From contig CAZAOE010000019.1 of the NCBI GenBank assembly GCA_964486685.1, positions 1-20,298 of the forward strand: a stretch of 20,298 bases of DNA. The letters run 5' to 3'. A program made the position numbers and the translations under genes. Numbering within the stretch: the first letter of the stretch is position 1; every line of letters starts with the position of its first letter. Source of the stretch: JAIOTH01 sp964486685 (GTDB taxonomy: Bacteria > Patescibacteriota > Patescibacteriia > UBA1558 > S5-K13). The notes beneath the pieces were generated by a model. The model was not told the DNA's origin, did no database searches, and worked only from the letters and a program-made list of their open reading frames with translations. Shown here piece after piece: positions 14,541-20,298 of the stretch.

Positions 14541-14569
14541 ATGTTATCATATATGCTGATTTTTGTCAA
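14541..14569 (-). promoter_or_regulatory. Promoter of the sigma-region-4/HARE gene
   Basis: A perfect TTGACA -35 (14564-14569), a 17-bp spacer and an extended -10, TGA plus TAACAT (14541-14546), lie 40 bp from the ATG. A GC palindrome abuts the -35 on the upstream side. Confidence 0.75.
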
Positions 14570-14572
14570 GCC

Positions 14573-14602
14573 GACTCCCGGGGTTGACGACCCCCGGGGT
14601 CG
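14573..14602. repeat. CCCCGGGG palindrome next to the -35
   Basis: Two CCCGGGG blocks flank TTGACGA, with CGAC and GTCG at the outer ends, giving a very stable 11-12 bp hairpin. It sits directly upstream of the promoter -35 and downstream of the lipoprotein terminator. It may be a dispersed repeat, a regulatory site, or a bidirectional transcription block: TTTTT follows it on the plus strand. Confidence 0.6.
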
Positions 14603-14611
14603 TTTTTAAAC

Positions 14612-14637
14612 AAAAAAAGGAGACCTTACTAGTCCCC
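14612..14637 (-). terminator. Intrinsic terminator of the lipoprotein gene
   Basis: On the minus strand GGGGAC pairs with GTCTCC (one G-U pair) and is followed by seven Ts. The TAG stop codon of the gene lies in the hairpin loop. Confidence 0.75.
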
Positions 14638-15003
14638 TTTCATAAAGATTACTTTTCCCCTTTTATAAATAAGCACCCTTTTTATGTACTTATTTATTTT
14701 TCCGTCTTTCATGAATAATTCAAATTCTAGACGAAAAAGATTTTCAGTTTGATTTTCAGTAAATAATTTTTCAGCAGGAATTTTGGTAATGATTTTTTTA
14801 TTTTTAAGATCAATTTCAGAAGCATATCTTTCTAAATTAATATTGAGATAAGTAGAATCTATATTGGCTAGATTGAGATTAGGAATTTCTAGTTCAAAAA
14901 TAAAAATATTTTCTTTTTTTTCAATGGTTAGGATTGATTCCTGGTTCATGCATGAGAAGCAGGAAAGGAAAAATATAATGATTAATCCTATTATTTTTTT
15001 CAT
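14629..15003 (-). CDS. Putative small lipoprotein, 124 aa
   Basis: The N-terminus is a short signal peptide (MKKIIGLIIIFFLSC). Cys15 or Cys18 could be the lipidated residue, although neither site is a textbook lipobox. The mature part is a small beta-rich domain with alternating hydrophobic residues (FIFELEIPNLNL, KRVLIYKRGKVIFM). I do not recognise the family. The ATG at 15003 is well supported by GAGGAGGT a few bases upstream. The gene is a single-gene unit with its own promoter (15042-15070) and terminator (14612-14637). Confidence 0.65.
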   Translation of the reverse strand: MKKIIGLIIIFFLSCFSCMNQESILTIEKKENIFIFELEIPNLNLANIDSTYLNINLERYASEIDLKNKKIITKIPAEKLFTENQTENLFRLEFELFMKDGKINKYIKRVLIYKRGKVIFMKGD

Positions 15004-15041
15004 CAGACCTCCTCTGATTTTTTCTTCTTTAGAATTTTTTT

Positions 15042-15070
15042 ATCTTAATATATTTATAGAAAAAAGTAAA
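15042..15070 (-). promoter_or_regulatory. Promoter of the lipoprotein gene
   Basis: The -35 TTTACT (15065-15070) and -10 TAAGAT (15042-15047) are 17 bp apart. Each matches the consensus at four of six bases. The ATG is about 35 bp downstream. Confidence 0.5.
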
Positions 15071-15099
15071 GAATATTATTTTGCTATCTAATTTTTTGT

Positions 15100-15155
15100 A
15101 AAAAAAAATGACCCAGAGAATTTTTCAATGGGTCATAACTCTATGGTGGGAGTTA
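15100..15155 (-). terminator. Double-hairpin intrinsic terminator
   Basis: Reading the minus strand, a first hairpin ATAACTC/GAGTTAT (15135-15155 region) is followed by a perfect 8-bp hairpin ATGACCCA/TGGGTCAT (15108-15115 with 15129-15136) and nine Ts. It ends the 202-residue gene. Confidence 0.85.
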
Positions 15156-15179
15156 TTCTGGTTTATTTGGTTATTTTAT

Positions 15180-15788
15180 TTATTCCGGTGTGCGTATCTG
15201 ACCTAAGATTTCATAGGCCATTTCATGGGGCAGGTGTTGCAGGGCCTTTAAAAGAACAGCTTGCCCTAAACTATCTGGACATTGGACAAAATCAAAGATG
15301 TCAATCATTTGGTCAGCTATCTGTGGTTCCCAATTAATAGGTACACAATGTTGAAAAATCCTTTTTCCACCAATTCGGCGAAGATTTGCATACCCATCGC
15401 CAACCTTTATTACTTTTCTAGTAATAGCTTGTTGGATATTATCCAAAGAAGATCTTTGGGCTCGAGTAACTTTTTGAATTTTTTCCTCGGTAATATAAGC
15501 ATCTTCTTGGTCACACTGCACCATCCAGCGGTGGTTTTTGGGATTTTTACGGAGAATAATGACCACATCCCCAACTTTTTCATCGTTTCCATGTTCAAAT
15601 ATCATGGGTTGGCGGAATTTTGCATCACCAATTTGAGCTTCTACCATTGTGGAGTGGAATGTTTTTCCATTCATTCTCTGCAGAATAAAATTTTCCACAA
15701 CAATCTCGCCCTTCTTTTTTTCAATTGGATTGATTAATTCTAATAACCAATCACATCCATCAATTTTTATTATCTGTTTGTCGTTCAT
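15180..15788 (-). CDS. Hypothetical protein, 202 aa
   Basis: I recognise no family. The protein is soluble, with no signal peptide or membrane segment. The first half looks beta-rich (KIDGCDWLLEL, KVGDVVIILRKN, RWMVQCDQED) and the second half more helical (IQKVTRAQRSSLDNIQQAI, LGQAVLLKALQHLPHEMAYEIL). I chose the ATG at 15788 rather than the TTG one codon earlier, because GGAGGT sits 5 nt ahead of the ATG. The 3' third in particular is visibly richer in G and C than the neighbours, and the Gln, His and Trp content is higher. This suggests later acquisition or different selection. The gene has its own promoter, a leader with a TGCTCT/AGAGCA hairpin (15812-15828), a strong ribosome site and a strong terminator. 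Confidence 0.7.
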   Translation of the reverse strand: MNDKQIIKIDGCDWLLELINPIEKKKGEIVVENFILQRMNGKTFHSTMVEAQIGDAKFRQPMIFEHGNDEKVGDVVIILRKNPKNHRWMVQCDQEDAYITEEKIQKVTRAQRSSLDNIQQAITRKVIKVGDGYANLRRIGGKRIFQHCVPINWEPQIADQMIDIFDFVQCPDSLGQAVLLKALQHLPHEMAYEILGQIRTPE

Positions 15789-15864
15789 CAAACACCTCCT
15801 ATGTTTTTATTTGCTCTAAAAAAGAGCAGAAGATTGAGATACGACAACCAAACAAACCATCCAA

Positions 15865-15893
15865 ACCTTAAAACATTATTTAATAATTGTCAA
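15865..15893 (-). promoter_or_regulatory. Promoter of the 202-aa gene
   Basis: A perfect TTGACA -35 (15888-15893) and a weak TAAGGT -10 (15865-15870) are 17 bp apart. The leader is about 70 nt and holds a small hairpin at 15812-15828 just ahead of the ribosome site. Confidence 0.5.
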
Positions 15894-15894
15894 T

Positions 15895-15919
15895 AAAAAA
15901 ATCAACCCCAAGGAGTTGA
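15895..15919 (-). terminator. Intrinsic terminator after secF
   Basis: On the minus strand TCAACTC pairs with GGGTTGA (one G-U pair, CTTG loop) and is followed by seven Ts. It ends the secD-secF unit and directly abuts the next -35. Confidence 0.75.
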
Positions 15920-15983
15920 ATTTTCAATTACCTACCTTAATTTTTATAAAATCATGGCGGGTTACCAATTTTCAATTTTCAAG

Positions 15984-17006
15984 TTATTTATACTTTCTCT
16001 TATACCAAAATAATAATAAAGGTGAGGCCACAAATATTGATGAATAAGTGCCGATTATTACCCCAAGAATTAAAGCTAAGACAAAAAATTTAATGGTTTC
16101 CCCACCAAAAATAAAAATGGAAATTAAAACTATAAAAGTAGTTAAAGAAGTATTAATTGAACGAATTAGAGTTTCTTTAATGCTGATATTGATTAATTCT
16201 TTAAAAGTGAGGTGTTGTTTTTTATGCAGGTTTTCTCTAACCCGATCAAAAGTGACAATAGTATCATTTACAGAATAACCCAAGATGATTAAAAGTGCAG
16301 TTATAAAAAAGGAATCAATTTCTACACTCATTAAATATCCTAAAACGCAAAAAACTCCAGTAATAATAATTACATCATGAGCCAGGGCAGCAATTGCGGA
16401 AAGTCCATATTTCCAGGACTCTACTGGCTTGGCAACTTTTCTAAAAACATAAGCAATATATAAAACAATAGCAATTAAAACTATAAACATAGCCCAAATG
16501 GACTTTTGTTTTAATTCTTGACCAATGACTGGACCAATAGAATCAAATCTTTTTTCTATTACCACAGAATCGGCTTCAGTTTGAATTTTTATAGCATCAG
16601 CGTTAATTATTTCTTCGCCAATAGCTTCTATTTTTATATTTTCATTATCATTTTCTTGAAGGGCAAAAGTATTTTGAAGTTTAAGTATTATATTTTGATG
16701 CGTTGTTTCGTCAATGGTTTGCATCCGCATTAAATATCCATTCTCTTCAATGGGTTGGATTTTTAAATTTTCTAATTCAAATTCTGTTAACGCTTCTTGA
16801 ACTTCATTAATGTTCGGTCGAGAGATTCCTTGAAATTCTATATCTAACATTGAACCGCCAGTAAAATCTATTCCTAAATTTAATCCAAAAACCATAAAAC
16901 AAACAATGCTTAGCAAAATTAAGATTGCAGAGATAATTTGAAACGGTTTTGTATTGTCGATAATGCTCATAGAATCAATTTTAAATTTACAATTTATAAT
17001 TTTCAT
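15984..17006 (-). CDS. secF: Protein translocase subunit SecF
   Basis: SecF works with SecD in the cytoplasmic membrane to pull exported proteins through SecYEG using the proton gradient. The 340-residue protein has the first membrane helix (about 22-40) followed by GLNLGIDFTGGS (41-52). A periplasmic domain runs to about 165, then five helices with LGYSVNDTIVTFDRVREN in the fourth/fifth region. This is a normal SecF layout. The first 12 residues (MKIINCKFKIDS) read like the AT-rich spacer repeat upstream, and the true start may be Met13 (16970), which gives the usual short N-terminus. Neither start has a Shine-Dalgarno. It follows secD after a 132-bp spacer of AATTGTAAATTG-like simple repeats. 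Confidence 0.93.
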   Translation of the reverse strand: MKIINCKFKIDSMSIIDNTKPFQIISAILILLSIVCFMVFGLNLGIDFTGGSMLDIEFQGISRPNINEVQEALTEFELENLKIQPIEENGYLMRMQTIDETTHQNIILKLQNTFALQENDNENIKIEAIGEEIINADAIKIQTEADSVVIEKRFDSIGPVIGQELKQKSIWAMFIVLIAIVLYIAYVFRKVAKPVESWKYGLSAIAALAHDVIIITGVFCVLGYLMSVEIDSFFITALLIILGYSVNDTIVTFDRVRENLHKKQHLTFKELINISIKETLIRSINTSLTTFIVLISIFIFGGETIKFFVLALILGVIIGTYSSIFVASPLLLFWYKRKYK

Positions 17007-17138
17007 TTAGTAATCAATTTCTCAATAATCAATAATTAATTGTTTTTTTATTTTCTTAGTGTCTTAATTTTCGTTAATTGTAAATTGTTTTATTGATAAT
17101 TAAATGTAAATTGGTAATTTGTTATTGTTAATTGAAAA

Positions 17139-18779
17139 TTATTTCTTTATTCCGAAAAGCCAAGGGTGTTTTTCTATTTTTTCTTTAGCTGATAATCTTA
17201 AAAAGTTTTTGGTAATCACTAAGGCGCTAAACATAGAGACAAGAATGCCTATTCCCAAAGTTAAAGCAAAGCCCTTGACCATACTGGCCCCGAAAGAATA
17301 AAGTATAAAACAAGTTATTAAAGAAGAAAAATTAGAATCTCTTATTGATGGCCAGGCCCGATTAAATCCTTCCTCAATGGCTGGTAATAAGACCTGTCTG
17401 GCTCTTAATTCTTCTTTGGTTCTTTCAAAAATTAAAACATTAGCATCTACAGCCATACCAATAGAAAGAATAAATCCAGCAATTCCTGACAAGGTTAAAG
17501 TAACCGGTATTAATTCAAATATAGATAAAGAAATTAAAGCATAAATACCCAAGGCCAGCACAGCAAAAATTCCTAGTAAACGATAATAAATAATCATAAA
17601 AAGAGCTAAAAGAATCAATCCTATTAAACCAGCAAATAAAGATTTTTCCAAAGATATTTTACCTAAGCTGGCCCCAACAGTTTGTTGGCTGATTAAATTG
17701 ATTGGTACTGGCAAGGCACCAGCATTTAATCTTTGGGACAATTCTTTGGCTTCTATTGAATTGAAACTGCCAGTAATGACAGCATTGCCACCCGTAATTT
17801 TTTCATTAACCGTAGGAATAGTAATTGGTTCACCGTCTAAAAATATTCCCAATGGTTTGCCGATATTTCTTTCCGTTATTTCAGCAAATAAGTCATTCCC
17901 CTCATCATTAAATTCTAAACCAACCTGTATCTCGCCGGTAGTGTCTCTATATAAAACATTAGATGATTTCAATTGCTGACCAGATAATTGAGTATTTTTC
18001 CATTCACTTTGGATGTCTAATGGTTGAATCATTAGTAATATATGTTGAGATTTAACTTCCCTTATCCCTCCTTCATTTATTCTTTCTTCTAATTTTTTAA
18101 TAATATGATAACCGAATTGCGTTTCTACAATTTCATCATTCAATTGTCCAGGGCTTAATTTATTAAAAAGCACTTCTGCATATTCTTCAGCTAACATCTC
18201 TTGGCTGGTAAAATCAATTATACCTGCACTGTCTTTAGACCCAGGGTCTTCACTAAACTCTTGAGCCAATTGAGCAAAATCTTCTCCGGTTTTTAATTTT
18301 TGTAGAATTTCTTCGGCTTTAGTTTTTTGCTCTTCATTATATTTATTAATTTCAATGATTTCTTCTTCTGAGGGTTCTTTTTCCGATAGTTCTTTAAATT
18401 CCAATAAGGGGGTTGCACCTATGCGAGAAATTGCTTCCTGAATATCAAAAACGCCAGCTAATTCAATAATAATTCTATTTTGACCGCTTAGTTGTACCAA
18501 GGGCTCGGCTACGCCAAAAGCGTTTATTCTTCTTTCAATAACATCTCTGACTCCTTGTAAAGAAGATTTCTCATCTGCAACTTCTATGGCCGAAAAATCC
18601 GCTTGATAAACCAAATGAGCTCCGCCTTGTAAATCAAGACCTAAATTTGGTTTAAATTTATTCCAAAAAGAACCACCTGGAAAATTGTCTGGTAGTTTGG
18701 GATAGACAATTAAGCCCGCTAAGATAGCGAGAATAATAATACATAAAAATGTTAGGCGGATTTTGTTGGTTTTGGACAT
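17139..18779 (-). CDS. secD: SecD with inserted, permuted parvulin-like domain
   Basis: This SecD protein-export subunit has 546 residues. The SecD core is clear: membrane helix at 8-26, GLDLQGG (47-53), the periplasmic P1 region, then five membrane helices from about 378 with GMAVDANVLIFERTKEEL (441-458). Inserted after TPLLEFKELS (123-132) is an extra segment of about 100 residues that closely resembles a PpiC/parvulin prolyl isomerase: AEEILQKLKTGEDFAQLAQEFS (155-176), DPGSKDSAG (178-186), then TQFGYHIIK (220-228). The usual opening parvulin strand, with its conserved histidine, appears after this body instead of before it (VKSQHILLMI, 242-251). Both characteristic histidines remain (His225 and His246). 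A foldase role at the export site is inferred. A good promoter lies upstream. Confidence 0.93.
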   Translation of the reverse strand: MSKTNKIRLTFLCIIILAILAGLIVYPKLPDNFPGGSFWNKFKPNLGLDLQGGAHLVYQADFSAIEVADEKSSLQGVRDVIERRINAFGVAEPLVQLSGQNRIIIELAGVFDIQEAISRIGATPLLEFKELSEKEPSEEEIIEINKYNEEQKTKAEEILQKLKTGEDFAQLAQEFSEDPGSKDSAGIIDFTSQEMLAEEYAEVLFNKLSPGQLNDEIVETQFGYHIIKKLEERINEGGIREVKSQHILLMIQPLDIQSEWKNTQLSGQQLKSSNVLYRDTTGEIQVGLEFNDEGNDLFAEITERNIGKPLGIFLDGEPITIPTVNEKITGGNAVITGSFNSIEAKELSQRLNAGALPVPINLISQQTVGASLGKISLEKSLFAGLIGLILLALFMIIYYRLLGIFAVLALGIYALISLSIFELIPVTLTLSGIAGFILSIGMAVDANVLIFERTKEELRARQVLLPAIEEGFNRAWPSIRDSNFSSLITCFILYSFGASMVKGFALTLGIGILVSMFSALVITKNFLRLSAKEKIEKHPWLFGIKK

Positions 18780-18837
18780 GTTTTTGGTTAGTAGTAAGCA
18801 GTAGATGGTTTATAGAAAATTAAATTACAATAATAAA

Positions 18838-18866
18838 ATAATAAAGGATTAAATAAAAAAAATCAA
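18838..18866 (-). promoter_or_regulatory. Promoter of secD-secF
   Basis: The -35 TTGATT (18861-18866), a 17-bp spacer and the -10 TATTAT (18838-18843) lie about 59 bp before the secD ATG. Confidence 0.65.
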
Positions 18867-18872
18867 GTATTT

Positions 18873-18899
18873 AAAAAAAAAATCGTCATAAAGACGATT
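18873..18899 (-). terminator. Intrinsic terminator after the GT4 gene
   Basis: A perfect 7-bp hairpin AATCGTC/GACGATT with a five-base loop is followed by about ten Ts on the minus strand, 20 bp past the glycosyltransferase stop. Confidence 0.85.
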
Positions 18900-18919
18900 T
18901 TAAAAAATAAAATAAAGAA

Positions 18920-20059
18920 TTAATTTTGGTAAATGGTTTCTAAATTTTCTTTATTATTGGTTTGGTGATAAATCCTCTCTATCTTATTAGCTAATTTAGG
19001 CCAGGAAAAATTATCCTGAATATATTTTTGAGCACGTTCAGTCATGGTTTGGGCCTGGGGGTAATTTTCTATGATTCTAAGTATTTGTTTTTTTAAATCC
19101 TCAACATTTTTGTTTTCAAAACCTAAGACCAATTTTTTTTCTATAAAAGGTAAATTAGATTCAATATTACTAACAATAGCCGGAAGCTTATGGCCTAAGG
19201 CCTCTAAAAGAGTTATGGAAAGACCCTCGTCTTCAGAAGGCAAAATAAATGCTTTAGCATTGGTGAATAATTTATCTAAATTTTTTCCACTTTGTACGCC
19301 GGTAAAGATAATTTGATCATTATTAGTAACTAGATTTTTTAGCTCTTGTTTATATTTAGGATTATAGAAATCATCGCCCACAATAACTAATTTATAATCT
19401 GATAAATTTAGATTTTGCCAGGCCCGAATAGCATAATGAATGCCTTTATGGCGAATTAGGCGGGAAACAATTAAAAAATATTTATGAGGCGTAATTTGAT
19501 ATTTTTTTAAAATATCTTGTTCTTGATTTTTAGCAATTTTAAATCCATTAGGAATATAAATTGTTTTTTGTTTGTATTTTTCTAAACAGTATTTTTGAAT
19601 ATGCGGAGAGACAGTAATAGTTAAATGGGGAAATTTACAAATAGCCCTTTCTCCTAATTTTAAAATTATTCTCGCTAAGGCATTCCATTTTTGATGAAAA
19701 CGATCAATGCAATGAAAAGTGCCAATAATTTTAGCACGGGAAAATAAGCGTGGAATAAAACTTAAAATAGCTGGTCCAACAGAATGGTAATGAATAATAT
19801 CATAATTTTGAAATAAAGCATGAATACTTGCTAAAAAAGTATGAGAAATTGCATCTAAGTGTTTAGTTTTAATACTTGGCAAAGAAATTAATTTAACGCC
19901 TTGATATTCTTTTAATTTTTTTGGAGTATAATATGGTCGAGTGTATACAAAAACTTGATGGTTTTTTTGAACCATTTCCAAAGCTAAATTTTCCACGTGG
20001 GCTTCTACGCCTCCCTGGGTTTTGGGAATTCCTTTTTGTCCGATATAGGCTATACGCAT
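18920..20059 (-). CDS. GT4-family glycosyltransferase
   Basis: This 379-residue GT-B glycosyltransferase probably moves a sugar from a nucleotide donor to a cell-surface glycan or lipid carrier in the cytoplasm. The N-terminal domain starts with IGQKGIPKTQGGVEAHVENLA, a glycine loop seen in GT4 enzymes. The C-terminal domain has VSRLIRHKG (198-206; donor-phosphate contacts R200 and K205) and the E-x7-E motif EGLSITLLE (278-286). There is no signal peptide and only peripheral membrane binding is expected. The exact sugar cannot be told. The gene is preceded by a TACTAAT repeat block and the end of another probable glycosyltransferase, so it lies in a surface-polysaccharide cluster extending beyond the window. 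Confidence 0.9.
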   Translation of the reverse strand: MRIAYIGQKGIPKTQGGVEAHVENLALEMVQKNHQVFVYTRPYYTPKKLKEYQGVKLISLPSIKTKHLDAISHTFLASIHALFQNYDIIHYHSVGPAILSFIPRLFSRAKIIGTFHCIDRFHQKWNALARIILKLGERAICKFPHLTITVSPHIQKYCLEKYKQKTIYIPNGFKIAKNQEQDILKKYQITPHKYFLIVSRLIRHKGIHYAIRAWQNLNLSDYKLVIVGDDFYNPKYKQELKNLVTNNDQIIFTGVQSGKNLDKLFTNAKAFILPSEDEGLSITLLEALGHKLPAIVSNIESNLPFIEKKLVLGFENKNVEDLKKQILRIIENYPQAQTMTERAQKYIQDNFSWPKLANKIERIYHQTNNKENLETIYQN

Positions 20060-20128
20060 ATACTAATTATTATAATGCCAATATACGAATGTATACTAAT
20101 TATACTAATATAATACGAATAATTAATA
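20060..20128. repeat. Dispersed TACTAAT/ACGAAT repeat block
   Basis: The units TACTAAT, ATACGAAT and TGCCAATA alternate. Bases 20080-20109 match 9665-9693 except for one inserted base. The block fills the spacer directly before the GT4 start codon. Confidence 0.8.
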
Positions 20129-20142
20129 CCATTTTATATTTA

Positions 20143-20298
20143 TTAAATTAAGTTTTTATAAATAGTAATTAGTTTTTGGTAATAAATTTCTGGGGAAAAG
20201 TTTTCTTGAGCGCTCTGTAAAGCGTTATTTTCCATTCTAGAAATTAACTCCTTATCATAGGCTAAATTAGAAATTTTGTCAACTAATTCTTGCTCATT
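20143..20298 (-). CDS. C-terminus of a probable glycosyltransferase (partial)
   Basis: An open frame enters from the right edge and ends in TAA at 20143-20145, giving 51 residues. The reading ELVDKISNLAYDKELISRM, then NFSPEIYYQKLITIYKNL, is typical of the last helices of GT4 glycosyltransferases, where FSWE/FSPE-like motifs precede the final helix. The 5' part lies outside the window, so the subfamily cannot be judged. Confidence 0.6.
   Translation of the reverse strand, partial: NEQELVDKISNLAYDKELISRMENNALQSAQENFSPEIYYQKLITIYKNLI

Noticed and set aside
15282..15737. A 151-codon plus-strand ORF opposite the 202-aa gene
   Set aside because: It is fully antisense to a gene with promoter, ribosome site and terminator. 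It has no ribosome site, and its residue make-up is that of a shadow frame.
15789..15791. TTG start for the 202-aa protein
   Set aside because: The next codon is ATG, with proper spacing to GGAGGT.

Overview
Organism. The DNA is very AT-rich, with TAA/TAG/TGA stops (standard bacterial code). The gene set is bacterial: SecD and SecF, a sigma-70 region 4 protein, a VirD4-like ATPase, AGGAGG-type ribosome sites and intrinsic terminators. It also has an archaeal-type form III RuBisCO and a ribose-1,5-bisphosphate isomerase. This mix, together with mostly leaderless-looking or weak ribosome sites and short AT-rich spacers full of dispersed repeats, points to a Candidate Phyla Radiation (Patescibacteria) genome, perhaps a Parcubacteria/Falkowbacteria-like lineage. 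That placement is inference from gene content. Every protein gene supported here lies on the minus strand, so transcription reads from high to low coordinates.

Layout, in transcription order. 20298-18920: the end of one glycosyltransferase and a complete GT4 glycosyltransferase, closed by a terminator. 18866-15984: promoter, secD, secF, terminator; SecD carries an inserted parvulin-like domain whose first strand sits at its end. 15893-15100: a self-contained unit for a 202-residue unknown protein with its own promoter, strong Shine-Dalgarno and terminator. 15070-14612: a small putative lipoprotein, again with promoter and terminator. 14569-13374: a sigma region 4/HARE-HTH fusion behind a strong promoter, followed by a GC-rich palindrome. 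13279-9794: a strong promoter overlapped by a palindrome, then a conserved membrane protein and a VirD4/TraG-like ATPase. 9654-8725: ribose-1,5-bisphosphate isomerase.

8689-2893 looks like an accessory island between the isomerase and RuBisCO. It holds an unknown helical protein and a coupled run of five genes: a ROS/MucR-like zinc-finger protein with a HEPN-like C-terminus, a 57-residue ORF, a small membrane protein, a 172-residue unknown and an SppA-like protease. It also holds an AbiEi/AbiEii toxin-antitoxin pair, an orphan plus-strand structured RNA, a 147-residue unknown and several repeats. The 5' end of the sppA gene recurs twice more in this island, and two of these copies bracket the AbiE module and the RNA. 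2833-194 then carries RuBisCO and a beta-CASP metallo-beta-lactamase nuclease.

How the genes fit together. The isomerase and RuBisCO are the second and third enzymes of the archaeal/CPR AMP pathway (AMP to ribose-1,5-bisphosphate to ribulose-1,5-bisphosphate to 3-phosphoglycerate). AMP phosphorylase is not in the window. SecD and SecF serve protein export. The VirD4-like pair recurs in CPR genomes without a full secretion system. I found no tRNA, rRNA or CRISPR array and no recognisable transposase.
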